Assembly (NCBI GenBank): GCA_012510295.1 | Contig: JAAZID010000141.1 | Coordinates: 1 to 10,485, forward strand | Source of the DNA: Methanomicrobiales archaeon | GTDB lineage: Archaea; Halobacteriota; Methanomicrobia; Methanomicrobiales; Methanoculleaceae | Direction of reading: 5' to 3' | Length of the DNA: 10,485 nt | In this document: piece by piece, positions 1 to 5,438 of the stretch | Layout of the letters: every line of letters begins with the position of its first letter | How positions within the stretch are numbered: position 1 is the first letter of the stretch | Notes under the pieces: model-generated | What the model saw: the letters and a program-made list of their open reading frames with translations, nothing else | The model's database searches: none | Told to the model about the DNA's origin: nothing | Made by a program: the position numbers and the translations under genes

Positions 1-91
1 CGTATATGCAGCCGTCCCGGTCCCCGACGAAGTCGCGGAGCCGTACCGGCTTTATCGTAAAGTCTTGAGGAATTCTTCCACCGCTTCCCAT
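1..91 (-). CDS. 5' part of an unnamed gene, possibly nucleotidyltransferase-like
   Basis: An open frame on the minus strand begins at an ATG at 91-89 and leaves the window after 30 codons without a stop. A GGGTG ribosome binding site lies four bases upstream of the ATG. Its first 13 codons overlap the 3' end of the threonylcarbamoyl-AMP synthase gene in another frame, so translation may be coupled. The peptide contains KPVRLRDFV followed by GDRDGCIY. The RDF-x(3-5)-DG-x-(I/L)Y pattern resembles, from memory, the N-terminus of a methanogen protein family with a DNA polymerase beta-like nucleotidyltransferase domain; no catalytic motif is inside the window. Codons from about residue 14 onward look like real coding sequence, whereas the first 13 are dictated by the overlapping gene. 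The true start could be a rare codon further in. I am fairly sure a gene continues leftwards and unsure of its function. Confidence 0.45.
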   Translation of the reverse strand, partial: MGSGGRIPQDFTIKPVRLRDFVGDRDGCIY

Positions 92-627
92 TCAGCACCC
101 TTCCGCAGGACGCGCAGGGTGGTCAGGTCTACCACTGTGCTCGGCGTCCCCGGAAGTTCTCCACCGTCGACCAGGTAATCCCTGGGGATATAGACCTCTT
201 CAGGTCGGGTCGGCGGAATTTCACCCGATACATTCGCGCTGGTAGCGGTGATCGGGGAGTCGAGTCGCGCGATGATCGCAAGCGCGATCTCGTGTGTCGG
301 CCACCGGATGCCGACAAGACCGGTGCCGCCGGTGATGATCTCGGGCAGGCATGACTTTGCCGGGAGGATCACCGTCACCGGGCCGGGCAGGAACCGCTCG
401 ATGAAGGCCCGGGCGGCCTCATCCACCACCGCGACGGCGCCGAGCATATCCCTATCGGAGACCGCGATCGAGATCGGTCTTGAGAGCGGGCGGTTCTTGG
501 CCTCGTAGACCTTCAGCACTGCATCCTCCGAGAGGGCATCCACACCGAGACCGTAGACCGTCTCGGTGGGATAGACGATGAGCCCATCCCGCGAGAGCAC
601 CCTGACTGCCGTATCGATCTGATCCAT
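52..627 (-). CDS. Sua5/YrdC/YciO-type L-threonylcarbamoyladenylate synthase
   Basis: This 191-residue protein is a single YrdC domain. The family condenses L-threonine, bicarbonate and ATP into threonylcarbamoyl-AMP, the donor for t6A at A37 of ANN-decoding tRNAs, in the cytoplasm. Visible family motifs are YPTETVYGLG (residues 19-28), the KNR basic patch (44-46), PGPVT (81-85), GIRWP (106-110), SANVSG (130-135) and PSTVVD (162-167). It is the short form, lacking the extra C-terminal domain of full-length Sua5. I chose the ATG at 627-625 rather than the TTG one codon earlier, because this ATG overlaps the upstream stop codon by one base (TGATG), a normal coupling arrangement; only a weak GTGA ribosome site precedes it. 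It is the second gene of a minus-strand operon, behind an ACT-domain protein. The KEOPS subunit Pcc1, which acts in the same pathway, is encoded near the right end. A YciO-like paralogue with another role cannot be excluded. Confidence 0.9.
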   Translation of the reverse strand: MDQIDTAVRVLSRDGLIVYPTETVYGLGVDALSEDAVLKVYEAKNRPLSRPISIAVSDRDMLGAVAVVDEAARAFIERFLPGPVTVILPAKSCLPEIITGGTGLVGIRWPTHEIALAIIARLDSPITATSANVSGEIPPTRPEEVYIPRDYLVDGGELPGTPSTVVDLTTLRVLRKGAEWEAVEEFLKTLR

Positions 628-1304
628 CAAAATTCACGACCACGCACGCGATTGATATCAAAGACGGCTTTGCTGCTCACGTGCATCACAGCGAAGACTC
701 CAGCCTGAATAGGATCGGTCACGACCAGATCGGCGTGATCGGGGACGCTCCCCGCCATCTTGAGGGCGATCACCGGGATACCCGCCTGCCTGACCCGGTC
801 TGCGGCCCGCGAGACCTCGCCGCCCATAAGCGACCCGGCGAGCACCAGGATAGATGCCCGGGGTAGGCGAGCCACCGCATCCACGGCGAGCGCGAGGTTC
901 TGCTCGCCGACAAGAGGGATCGTGTCCACCGATATCCGCTCACCGCGGATGTTATGCCGGTCCGCCTCGTTTACGGCGCCCATCGCAACCTGCGCCACCT
1001 GCGCACCCCCGCCGATGATGATCACCCGTGAGCCGAATATCCGGGAGAACGGCGGGTAGGTGGTGACTTCGACGACTGACGAAATCCGGGCCAGGTCTGC
1101 GATAAGCTTCCCGTGGTCGCCGCACTCCTCAAACTCGAAGTAGAGGTATGCCTTCCCGGCATTCGGGCCGGTGGTGAGGATCGACTGCTGGATCATCTGT
1201 ATGTTTGCCTGGTAGTCTGCCATCACCGTGGCTACGTCGCGCAGGACGCCGGCCCTGTTCTCGGTGATGATACTCAGGGCATACATCTTATTATCGGTGG
1301 TCAC
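627..1304 (-). CDS. ACT-domain protein with C-terminal DUF5612-like domain
   Basis: The 225-residue protein has two parts. Residues 7-84 form an ACT domain: MYALSIITENRAGVL is the typical first strand and glycine turn of this amino-acid-binding regulatory fold, followed by a helix, a second strand and VVEVTTYPP. Residues 91-220 form an alpha/beta domain starting GSRVIIIGGGAQVAQVA, a glycine-rich dinucleotide-binding-like turn, with further strands ILVLAGSLMGGE and GIPVIALKMAG. This layout matches archaeal proteins annotated with DUF5612; no enzyme activity is known to me. The start is GTG at 1304-1302, seven bases after a GAGG ribosome site; an ATG at codon 7 is the alternative but would cut to the edge of the ACT domain. 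The stop overlaps the start of the threonylcarbamoyl-AMP synthase gene by one base, so the two are very likely co-translated. A role in sensing an amino acid, perhaps threonine, is inference from that pairing. Confidence 0.85.
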   Translation of the reverse strand: MTTDNKMYALSIITENRAGVLRDVATVMADYQANIQMIQQSILTTGPNAGKAYLYFEFEECGDHGKLIADLARISSVVEVTTYPPFSRIFGSRVIIIGGGAQVAQVAMGAVNEADRHNIRGERISVDTIPLVGEQNLALAVDAVARLPRASILVLAGSLMGGEVSRAADRVRQAGIPVIALKMAGSVPDHADLVVTDPIQAGVFAVMHVSSKAVFDINRVRGREF

Positions 1305-1381
1305 GCCCTTTCCTCGCTGGAGATCCGTGCACTCTTCGATCGTTTAATTAACGGGACATTCCGGGTCATATCCACGCTGGT

Positions 1382-1391
1382 GGATAAATTT
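1382..1391 (-). promoter_or_regulatory. Possible TATA box for the ACT-domain gene operon
   Basis: The minus strand reads AAATTTATCC, an archaeal box-A-like element about 80 bases upstream of the GTG start. A second AT-rich stretch, TTAATTAA, lies at 1344-1351 on the same strand and is an equally good candidate with a shorter leader. The element at 1384-1391 is also TATA-like on the plus strand (ATAAATTT), so it could serve the possible plus-strand peptide. Assignment rests on sequence resemblance and distance only. Confidence 0.25.
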
Positions 1392-1426
1392 GGGTCTTAC
1401 AAAGGATATAGGTTTTCGGTGTGGCT

Positions 1427-1533
1427 ATGACGGAACCCCCGGGGATACCCGTCGCGGGTGGGCCTACACGGTCGCCATCCCACTCATCATCGGGCTTCTG
1501 GTGGTTGTGCACCCGTGGCGTTCGCCTGGATGA
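1427..1533 (+). pseudogene. Possible small one-helix membrane peptide, split by a -1 frame break
   Basis: An ATG at 1427, five bases after a weak GGTG site, starts MTEPPG. If reading slips back one base in the GGGG run at 1441-1444, it continues DTRRGWAYT and then a hydrophobic segment (VAIPLIIGLLVVV) before HPWRSPG and a TGA at 1531-1533. The result is about 36 residues with one membrane helix preceded by two arginines, as in a small membrane protein with its N-terminus inside. Codons in the second frame end mostly in G or C, like real genes here. A 5-bp hairpin (ACCCG-TCG-CGGGT, 1447-1459) follows the run after two bases. Without a shift, the hydrophobic frame is open only from a TTG at 1390 that lacks a ribosome site. 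This could be a decayed gene, a sequencing error, programmed frameshifting or chance. The function is unknown. Confidence 0.25.
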
Positions 1534-1619
1534 GGCGCGGGCTTGCTGCACCGGTGAGTCAAAAGGCCAATCTGTTTGAGAGTAAACCCTATTTGTAGCG
1601 CCCCGGAGATCTCACATGG

Positions 1620-4526
1620 TCATATGAGGGGAATAGGCCCATCCCTATCTTCTCTTTTCTGGCACTCCTTTTCGATGAGACTCGCCGCCTTCATCGCGGC
1701 ATAGATCCCCTTGATCTCAAGGTCTCCACCCCTCCGTAGCGCCGCCCTGATCGCTCGGACCGTCTCGGCATCCCCGATCTTCGCAAGGGCCGCCACCGCC
1801 CCATCCTGGATCTCCCGGTCAGTATCGAAGAGAGCAGCGATCAGGGCACTCTCTGCCCGCTTCCCGAGCGCAACAACCTCATCCCACCTCCCATCGGCGA
1901 CCATCGCCATCGCATGCTCCTCCGATCGATCTGGCTGCCATCCCATCGCTTGAAGCGCCCGGACAGCCTCCCGCCTGACGGAGAAGTTACCGGATCTGAG
2001 GAGCGGGAGAAGTCTTGATGAGGCTGTCTCCTCCCCGAGCAGGGATTTCAGAGCGGTGATAACGTTTTTCCGGATCACTGGATCTGCATCCCTCAAGAAG
2101 AGAGATGTGCGCGACCCCCAGTAGTCGGACAGCCCCAGCAGCGACTCCATTACAGCTGACTTCACATCCGGGCGCGTATCATCGAGGGCGGTGAGCAGGG
2201 CACGGACTGCATCAACGTCCTCGAAGTTACCGAGAACCGTGATGGCAAGCATGCGATCGTCAGGGTCCGGGCTCTTTGCCAGATCGGCGAGAGGGGTGAC
2301 TGCGCTCCTCGATCCCAGGGCCGAGAGGGCTTCGGCAGCCCGCCGTTTCACCCCAAACACTGGATCTTCGAGTGCAACAACCAGGGATCCAAAGGCTCTG
2401 GAGTCACCGAGCATTCCAAGAGAGAGGGATGCATATGCACGGACCTCTGCATCAGGATCACACAGTGCATTCATCAGCGGCCGGACCCCCCGGAGATCTC
2501 CGAGGTTTCCGAGCGCCTCAGCTGCCTTGATCCGGGATTGCACGTCAGTGTCCGGGTTGTTGAGCACCCTGACGAAATGCTCAAGGCCGGGAATTTCACC
2601 GTGCGCCTCTACGGCATTCCCTTTTCCGCCGGAAGGCACTGTATCCGCCTCCAGATCTTCCTGTGGATCCTGCTCGTCGGGAGGAGCAGGTCGTAACACC
2701 CTGCCCTGCAAGCCGCCGGGGATCAGCGCCGCTCTATTGCCCTCTCGCGTTTTCGCAGGATCAGCCATGAGGCGCAGGCGCTGGATCTCCCCCCACTCCT
2801 CCTTTGCAACGAGGTAAGCAAGGCGTTCCCGGGAGTTTGATGGTTTCCAGCCGATCCGCTCAAGCGCTCTTGCAGCTGCCTTCCTCACCCCGGTATCGGG
2901 ATCCTCTAAGAGCTTCACGAGTGGCCCAACCGCAGCTATCACCCGGCGCCTGCCAACCCGCCGGGCCGCCTCCTGCCGTATCCGGAGATCCGGATCGCCG
3001 AGGGCCCCGGTGAGGAGGTGATCGACCTCCTGGCCGTGGTAGAGATGGACCGCCTGCACTGCCTCAAACCGGAGAGCCGGATCCGGATCCTTGAAGAACG
3101 GGAGCAGGGCGGGGAGCATCCTGGCATCCCCGATCAGGCCCATGGCCCGTACAGCGCTGAGGCGGACATCCCGGTTCTCATCTCCGGACGCCTCGATGAT
3201 GACGTCGGTAGCATGCGGAGATCCGATCTTTCCGAGTGCGGCGATAGCACCCCGGCGGAGATCCGGGTTATCAGATCTCCATGCCCGGGTGAGGGGGGCG
3301 ACCGCTGCGTCATTATGGATCTCCCCGAGCGCGACCGCAGCGGATGTTGCGACACGCATATCCACATCGGTGAGGGCGATAATGAGCGGCCCGACCGCCC
3401 GCCCATCCCCGGCATCGCCCAGGATTGAGGCCGCCCGCCACCTGATATCGGGGTCCGGGTTTTTGAGCAACTGGACCAGAGCATCGGTTGCCGGGCTGCC
3501 GATCGCCTTGAGCGCCTTTGCGATGCCTGCCCGCTCCATACCCTGCCGTTCAGTGAGTTCCCGGGCAAGGGGGTCGACACCGTGCCTTTTGAGTTTTATA
3601 AGACCGACCCAGTCGTCGGTCGCGCTCATGAACAGGATCTTATGGTAGAGGCTCCGGGGCTCCCACCCCAGGCGCGTGAGTGCCCCCGCCGCGACCTTCC
3701 GGGTGCTCAAATGCGGACTTGCGAGCCCGTGAATAAGAGCCTTCTTCGATGCGGGATTCCCTATCTCCGCAAGCGCGGCGGCCGCCTCGTAGGTGACGCA
3801 CTCCTCCAGATCATCAAGGGCTCTACGGAGGGGGGCGACCGCATGCCGACTCTTCATCATGCCAAGGATCCGCGCGGCATGCATCCGTACATCAAAATAT
3901 CTGTCGTCCAGCGCCCAGATCAGGACATCCCCGAGTGCTCTTCCGTATCGCGATACCTCTTTCCAGTTCCTTCGCGCGAACGCAAGGGCACCCCGTTCCC
4001 GGTCATCGGCTGGCCTCCAGCCGCACTTCTCCAGGGATTCGGCAACCTTCGACCTTATACCCGGGTGCCGGTCAAGCAACATCTCCCGGAGCACTTCGGT
4101 GGCACGAATGTCTCCGATAGCCCCGAGCGCCCAGATCGTCGCGATCTTTATGTCGTAATCGGGGTCTGTCAGGAAAGGGATGAGGTGCGTCACCGCATAT
4201 GGATCCCGGATCTTCCCGAGTGCCCAGGCAACCTGGAGCCGCATGGTACCATCAGGGTCGTTGAGGAACGGGATGAGCACCTCCGCTGCCCGGGGATCGC
4301 CGATAGACCCGAGGGCCTCGGCGGATTTCCACCTGACGTCCGGATCGGGATCGGTCAGCGTCCGGATGAGGGGGGTGATTGCACGCGGGTCACGCAGCTC
4401 CCCGAGGCCGCCTGCCGCCATCCACCGTGTGCTCGCATCATCACTCTCAAGCGCCGTTATCAGGCCGCCGAGATCCTGTCTCGAAACGAACCGGGTAACA
4501 TCATCGACGGTGGAGCGGGACGGCAT
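1620..4526 (-). CDS. Large HEAT-repeat (PBS-lyase-type) scaffold protein
   Basis: The protein has 968 residues and consists almost entirely of about 31-residue HEAT-like repeats with the signature (D)PDP-x-(V/I)R-x(3)-A-x-ALG-x-IGD-x-RA, clearest at residues 56-83, 354-380, 418-440 and 656-708. Such repeats stack into a curved solenoid that binds other proteins; no catalytic residues are visible. Four copies of a different module, starting GW-x-P and continuing to an (R/W)W-x-E(V/I)-like helix, break the array near residues 169-206, 287-325, 559-587 and 862-899. A low-complexity acidic, proline-rich linker (about 590-645) divides the array into two parts. There is no signal peptide or membrane helix, so it is cytoplasmic. 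The ATG follows a GGGGTG site. The gene lies 69 bases downstream of a stand-alone receiver gene on the same strand and is probably co-transcribed, which suggests it is the effector or scaffold for that receiver (inference). Despite the family name, there is no sign of phycobilisome lyase function. Confidence 0.88.
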   Translation of the reverse strand: MPSRSTVDDVTRFVSRQDLGGLITALESDDASTRWMAAGGLGELRDPRAITPLIRTLTDPDPDVRWKSAEALGSIGDPRAAEVLIPFLNDPDGTMRLQVAWALGKIRDPYAVTHLIPFLTDPDYDIKIATIWALGAIGDIRATEVLREMLLDRHPGIRSKVAESLEKCGWRPADDRERGALAFARRNWKEVSRYGRALGDVLIWALDDRYFDVRMHAARILGMMKSRHAVAPLRRALDDLEECVTYEAAAALAEIGNPASKKALIHGLASPHLSTRKVAAGALTRLGWEPRSLYHKILFMSATDDWVGLIKLKRHGVDPLARELTERQGMERAGIAKALKAIGSPATDALVQLLKNPDPDIRWRAASILGDAGDGRAVGPLIIALTDVDMRVATSAAVALGEIHNDAAVAPLTRAWRSDNPDLRRGAIAALGKIGSPHATDVIIEASGDENRDVRLSAVRAMGLIGDARMLPALLPFFKDPDPALRFEAVQAVHLYHGQEVDHLLTGALGDPDLRIRQEAARRVGRRRVIAAVGPLVKLLEDPDTGVRKAAARALERIGWKPSNSRERLAYLVAKEEWGEIQRLRLMADPAKTREGNRAALIPGGLQGRVLRPAPPDEQDPQEDLEADTVPSGGKGNAVEAHGEIPGLEHFVRVLNNPDTDVQSRIKAAEALGNLGDLRGVRPLMNALCDPDAEVRAYASLSLGMLGDSRAFGSLVVALEDPVFGVKRRAAEALSALGSRSAVTPLADLAKSPDPDDRMLAITVLGNFEDVDAVRALLTALDDTRPDVKSAVMESLLGLSDYWGSRTSLFLRDADPVIRKNVITALKSLLGEETASSRLLPLLRSGNFSVRREAVRALQAMGWQPDRSEEHAMAMVADGRWDEVVALGKRAESALIAALFDTDREIQDGAVAALAKIGDAETVRAIRAALRRGGDLEIKGIYAAMKAASLIEKECQKREDRDGPIPLI

Positions 4527-4595
4527 CAGATCGCACCCCGGAGAAAGAACACCGGTTGCGGAGATCCAGAATATTTCCCGGCGAAGAGCACGCTT

Positions 4596-4964
4596 TTACA
4601 CCCCGAGATAACCTTTAAGGATCTCCCTCAACTGTGCCGGCTCGATAGGCTTGGTGACAAACCCCGCGATCTCGTCCCTGTAGAGGGCGAACTCTTCTTC
4701 GGTCAGCCTCCAGGCCGAGCAGATCACTACCGGGATCTCCAGTGCTCCGGGAATCTTTCTCCGTTCAGCCAGGAACTCCAGACCACTCATCGATGGCATC
4801 ACGATATCGAGGAGCACCAGTGCGGGGGGGTCTTCCGAGAGCATCCTGAGACCAACCCCAGGATCATTTATTGGAACTGGTGAGTAACCAAACGATTTTA
4901 TGAGGAGCTCGAAGATTCGAAGGATTCTATCATCGTCATCGATGATCATTATTCTCTTTGCCAT
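4596..4964 (-). CDS. Stand-alone response regulator receiver (CheY-like)
   Basis: This 122-residue protein is a single receiver domain without an output domain. The acidic pocket is D9-D12 (MIIDDDD), the phosphoryl-accepting aspartate is D53 in LLDIVMPSMSG, the conserved Ser/Thr is S83 in VVICSAW, and the conserved lysine is K105 in GFVTKPI. All residues required for phosphorylation are present, so it should be active. I prefer the ATG at 4964-4962, which follows AGGTG by six bases; the GTG three codons earlier (4973) is possible. The gene precedes the HEAT-repeat gene with a 69-base gap, and a sensor kinase without its own receiver lies upstream on the same strand beyond a tRNA gene. It probably takes a phosphate from that kinase and acts through protein contacts, perhaps with the HEAT protein. 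That partnership is inferred from position. Confidence 0.9.
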   Translation of the reverse strand: MAKRIMIIDDDDRILRIFELLIKSFGYSPVPINDPGVGLRMLSEDPPALVLLDIVMPSMSGLEFLAERRKIPGALEIPVVICSAWRLTEEEFALYRDEIAGFVTKPIEPAQLREILKGYLGV

Positions 4965-5050
4965 GCCTGACACCTTCCTCTGCGGGGGCGCTGGACAACT
5001 GCGATCCTATGGGAGACCCGGATAGGTTAACCGGTTATACGACAAGATGG

Positions 5051-5060
5051 TTCATATATC
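5051..5060 (-). promoter_or_regulatory. Possible TATA box for the receiver/HEAT operon
   Basis: The minus strand reads GATATATGAA about 90 bases upstream of the receiver ATG. A start of transcription some 25 bases downstream would fall on the overlapping palindromes GGTTAACC (5025-5032) and AACCGGTT (5029-5036), which could be an operator or simply AT-rich promoter sequence. The same stretch is TATA-like on the plus strand, so it could also serve the doubtful ORF at 5095. Confidence 0.35.
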
Positions 5061-5094
5061 TTACTATTTGGATAAGTGGACTTAAGGAAGGTAT

Positions 5095-5304
5095 TTGCTA
5101 AATCCGAGTGTGAATGAGGAAGAAAGCGCGGCATATGGGAGATATGTAAATTCTATCGTTACGCCAGTGCCTGATTTGCGTAATATTGACTTACTGCGCG
5201 AGGGTATGCAAAGCCTTGCTATATTGCTGCGGCTCTGCCAGGTATCGGGATGCCTGTACTACAAGAAGAGAACCTGGAGCATGCACTCCATCAGATCACG
5301 CTGA
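5095..5304 (+). CDS. Doubtful 69-residue ORF, no recognised family
   Basis: A plus-strand frame opens with TTG at 5095 and ends with TGA at 5302-5304. In its favour are a TATA-like CATATATC at 5053-5060, a GGAAGGT ribosome-like site at 5086-5092 (only two bases from the TTG), and a position in a 348-base gap otherwise without a gene. Against it are the weak start, the lack of any motif I know, a base and codon composition more AT-rich than all neighbours, and a C-terminus that looks random (RTWSMHSIRSR). The hydrophobic stretch SLAILLRLCQ is too short and charged for a membrane helix. It may be a remnant of a transferred gene or a chance ORF. A later GTG at 5110 is an alternative start. Confidence 0.2.
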   Translation: MLNPSVNEEESAAYGRYVNSIVTPVPDLRNIDLLREGMQSLAILLRLCQVSGCLYYKKRTWSMHSIRSR

Positions 5305-5321
5305 CAAAAGATGTAACGGCA

Positions 5322-5392
5322 TGCGATAGCCGGGGATCGAACCCGGGCTAGAGGCTTGGGAAGCCCCTGTCCTACCGCTAGACTACTATCGC
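5322..5392 (-). tRNA. tRNA-Gly (anticodon CCC)
   Basis: The minus strand folds into a complete cloverleaf of 71 bases. The acceptor stem is GCGATAG/CTATCGC (7 bp, perfect) with discriminator A. The D arm is GTCT-AGCGGTA-GGAC, the anticodon stem is GGGGC/GCCTC with loop TTCCCAA (anticodon CCC, for GGG glycine codons), the variable loop is TAGC, and the T arm is CCGGG-TTCGATC-CCCGG. The 3' CCA is not encoded and must be added by the CCA-adding enzyme, as is usual in archaea. There is no intron. The gene sits between the sensor kinase and receiver genes on the same strand. Confidence 0.97.
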
Positions 5393-5423
5393 TCCGGTAC
5401 CACTAGATGTCGACCCGGGAGGT

Positions 5424-5434
5424 GATAAATATTC
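5424..5434 (-). promoter_or_regulatory. Possible TATA box for tRNA-Gly
   Basis: The minus strand reads GAATATTTATC centred about 37 bases upstream of the first tRNA base, which would allow initiation near 5403 and a short 5' leader removed by RNase P. It lies just after the sensor kinase stop codon, so the tRNA can be transcribed independently of the kinase gene. Confidence 0.35.
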
Positions 5435-5438
5435 GGGC

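Larger units (their letters stand above)
1305..1619. other. Intergenic region between the HEAT-protein gene and the ACT-protein gene
   Basis: No conventional gene is evident in these 315 bases. The right-hand genes end here on the minus strand, and downstream of the HEAT gene stop there is only a short T4 run on that strand near 1562-1565 that might assist termination. The ACT gene promoter lies at the left side. On the plus strand, 1427-1533 can encode a short hydrophobic peptide if a -1 frame change is allowed (described separately). Confidence 0.6.
4974..5321. other. AT-rich gap between the receiver gene and tRNA-Gly
   Basis: This 348-base gap is visibly richer in A and T than its surroundings. 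It holds the receiver leader and promoter (4974-5060), the doubtful ORF at 5095-5304, and a T4 run on the minus strand (5309-5306) that may end the tRNA transcript. I see no insertion-sequence ends, attachment-site duplication of the tRNA end, or repeats within it. Confidence 0.5.

Noticed and set aside
1366..1551. A 61-codon minus-strand ORF in the 1305-1619 gap
   Set aside because: No ribosome site, no domain, random-looking composition; the opposite strand has the more coding-like frame.
2191..2817. A 208-codon plus-strand ORF opposite the HEAT gene
   Set aside because: Low-complexity Ser/Arg/Ala translation, antisense to an unmistakable repeat protein.
1620..4526. Periodic repeats that might be mistaken for a CRISPR or DNA repeat array
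   Set aside because: The periodicity is about 93 bases and follows the 31-residue HEAT unit within one open frame. DNA copies are diverged and there are no constant repeats with spacers.
3582..4883. A 433-codon plus-strand ORF opposite the HEAT-repeat and receiver genes
   Set aside because: It is antisense to two clear genes and rich in Arg, Pro and Gly as expected of a shadow frame in GC-rich repetitive DNA. It spans their intergenic gap and has no domain.
5323..5340. tRNA-Gly as an attachment site for an integrated element
   Set aside because: I see no second copy of the tRNA 3' end, no integrase gene and no boundary repeats inside the window.
5418..5426. A perfect GGAGGTGAT on the plus strand
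   Set aside because: No start codon or ORF follows at a usable distance. It lies opposite the tRNA-Gly promoter region, and on the minus strand it merely resembles the 16S 3' end.
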